Assembly: GCF_013085345.1 (NCBI RefSeq)
Contig: NZ_JABFAJ010000018.1
Coordinates: forward strand, 1 to 64,000
Direction of reading: 5' to 3'
DNA from: Isoptericola sediminis
Lineage (GTDB): Bacteria > Actinomycetota > Actinomycetes > Actinomycetales > Cellulomonadaceae
Length of the DNA: 64,000 nt
The notes under the pieces were generated by a model. It searched no databases, had not been told where the DNA came from, and saw nothing but the letters and a program-made list of their open reading frames with translations. Positions 63,584-64,000 of this stretch are shown in pieces. The translations under genes and the position numbers were made by a program. Numbering within the stretch: position 1 is the stretch's first letter; each line of letters opens with the position of its first letter.

Positions 63584-64000
63584 TCAGTGCCAGTAGGAGA
63601 CTTCCTCGACGCCGGCACGGAACTCGAAGTGCCACGGCTCGTACTTGCCGGACCCGCCCCGCTGGGCCCACGGCGGGTTCTCCCACCCGTAGGCCGGCGC
63701 GTTGTCCCAGAGCCAGCCGTAGACCTCCGAGCTCCCCGTCTCCTTCGAGCACAGGTCGATCGCGAGTCCCCAGCCGTGCATCGAGGTGCCCGGCGTCGCC
63801 GCGAGGTAGCCGCGGCTGGCCTTCACGGCGTACTGGGAGGACAGGGACCGGTAGCTGTCGACCAGGCAGAGGTTGCGGCCGAACCGCGCGTTGAACGCCT
63901 CGTTGAGGGCGCTCAGGGCGACGGCGGCGTCGGGCCGCAGCTGTTCGCCGGGCTGCCAGAGGTCGCACAGCGAGTGGTCGGCGAGCTGCCCGTTGCCGCC
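63584..64000 (-). CDS. M15 family D,D-carboxypeptidase (partial, N-terminus outside the window)
   Basis: The last 138 residues of a VanY/DacY-type peptidase; the frame is open to the window edge, so the start is missing. The zinc site is complete: SMHGWGLAIDLC (His and Asp) and EPWHFEF (second His), with YRSLSSQYAVKASRG before. It should trim terminal D-Ala from peptidoglycan outside the cell. It begins 28 bases from the CYTH gene start on the same strand. Confidence 0.9.
   Translation of the reverse strand, partial: GGNGQLADHSLCDLWQPGEQLRPDAAVALSALNEAFNARFGRNLCLVDSYRSLSSQYAVKASRGYLAATPGTSMHGWGLAIDLCSKETGSSEVYGWLWDNAPAYGWENPPWAQRGGSGKYEPWHFEFRAGVEEVSYWH

Overview
The window is 64 kb of very GC-rich, gene-dense chromosome. 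Start codons are a GTG/ATG mix, many adjacent genes overlap by four bases (ATGA or GTGA), and actinobacterial hallmark families are present: WhiB7, AdnAB, mycoredoxin, UvrD2, UPF0182, DUF3107 and a zinc-dependent DUF2342-type protease. This fits a free-living member of Actinomycetota. A near-perfect CebR-type cellobiose operator at 22239 suggests a plant-matter-degrading Micrococcales organism (Cellulomonas, Cellulosimicrobium or Isoptericola type), but that placement is inference.

Layout. 1-8.2 kb is accessory: an unusual exonuclease-TerB-like-BRCT-Lsr2 fusion, a GT1 glycosyltransferase, an HsdR remnant, a DUF4230 membrane protein, a Fic protein whose promoter lies inside a perfect inverted repeat, small hypotheticals and a CHAD protein. 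8.4-16.9 kb is metabolic: an HNH protein, an aldehyde dehydrogenase/DUF779 pair with a GAF-type regulator, a rhodanese/SufE pair, a Na+/Ca2+-type exchanger and a universal stress protein. 16.9-21.7 kb holds a DUF2235 hydrolase, a polar amino acid ABC importer and two small proteins. 22.3-25.7 kb is one 1147-residue six-hairpin glycosidase-like enzyme under the CebR-type box. 25.9-28.4 kb is a tightly overlapped TetR / SGNH hydrolase / methionine aminopeptidase operon behind its own operator-like repeat, followed by a transposase remnant and initiator tRNA-Met.

28.9-52.3 kb is a conserved actinobacterial core block whose order resembles the Mycobacterium tuberculosis Rv3193c-Rv3211 region (recalled, not searched): UPF0182, Lon-like PDZ protease, DUF2342 protease, M48 protease, ThiF-like protein, whiB7 with a long attenuator leader, uvrD2, mrx1, nudC, a kinase-fold protein, adnB, adnA, DUF3107, a ferritin-like protein and an RhlE-type helicase. 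Much of it concerns DNA repair, redox control and intrinsic antibiotic resistance.

52.4-58.7 kb is a candidate nutrient-scavenging operon: amino acid ABC importer, M20 peptidase, secreted cyanophycinase-like S51 peptidase and an RpiR regulator. The four reading-frame junctions among the transporter and peptidase genes are overlapping or one base apart. I read it as a possible system for using extracellular cyanophycin or a related isopeptide polymer. 58.7-64 kb is housekeeping: DUF1905, MarC, PHP phosphoesterase, alpha/beta hydrolase, aminopeptidase P, a CYTH protein, and an M15 carboxypeptidase cut by the window edge.

No prophage, CRISPR array, rRNA or intact insertion sequence was seen.
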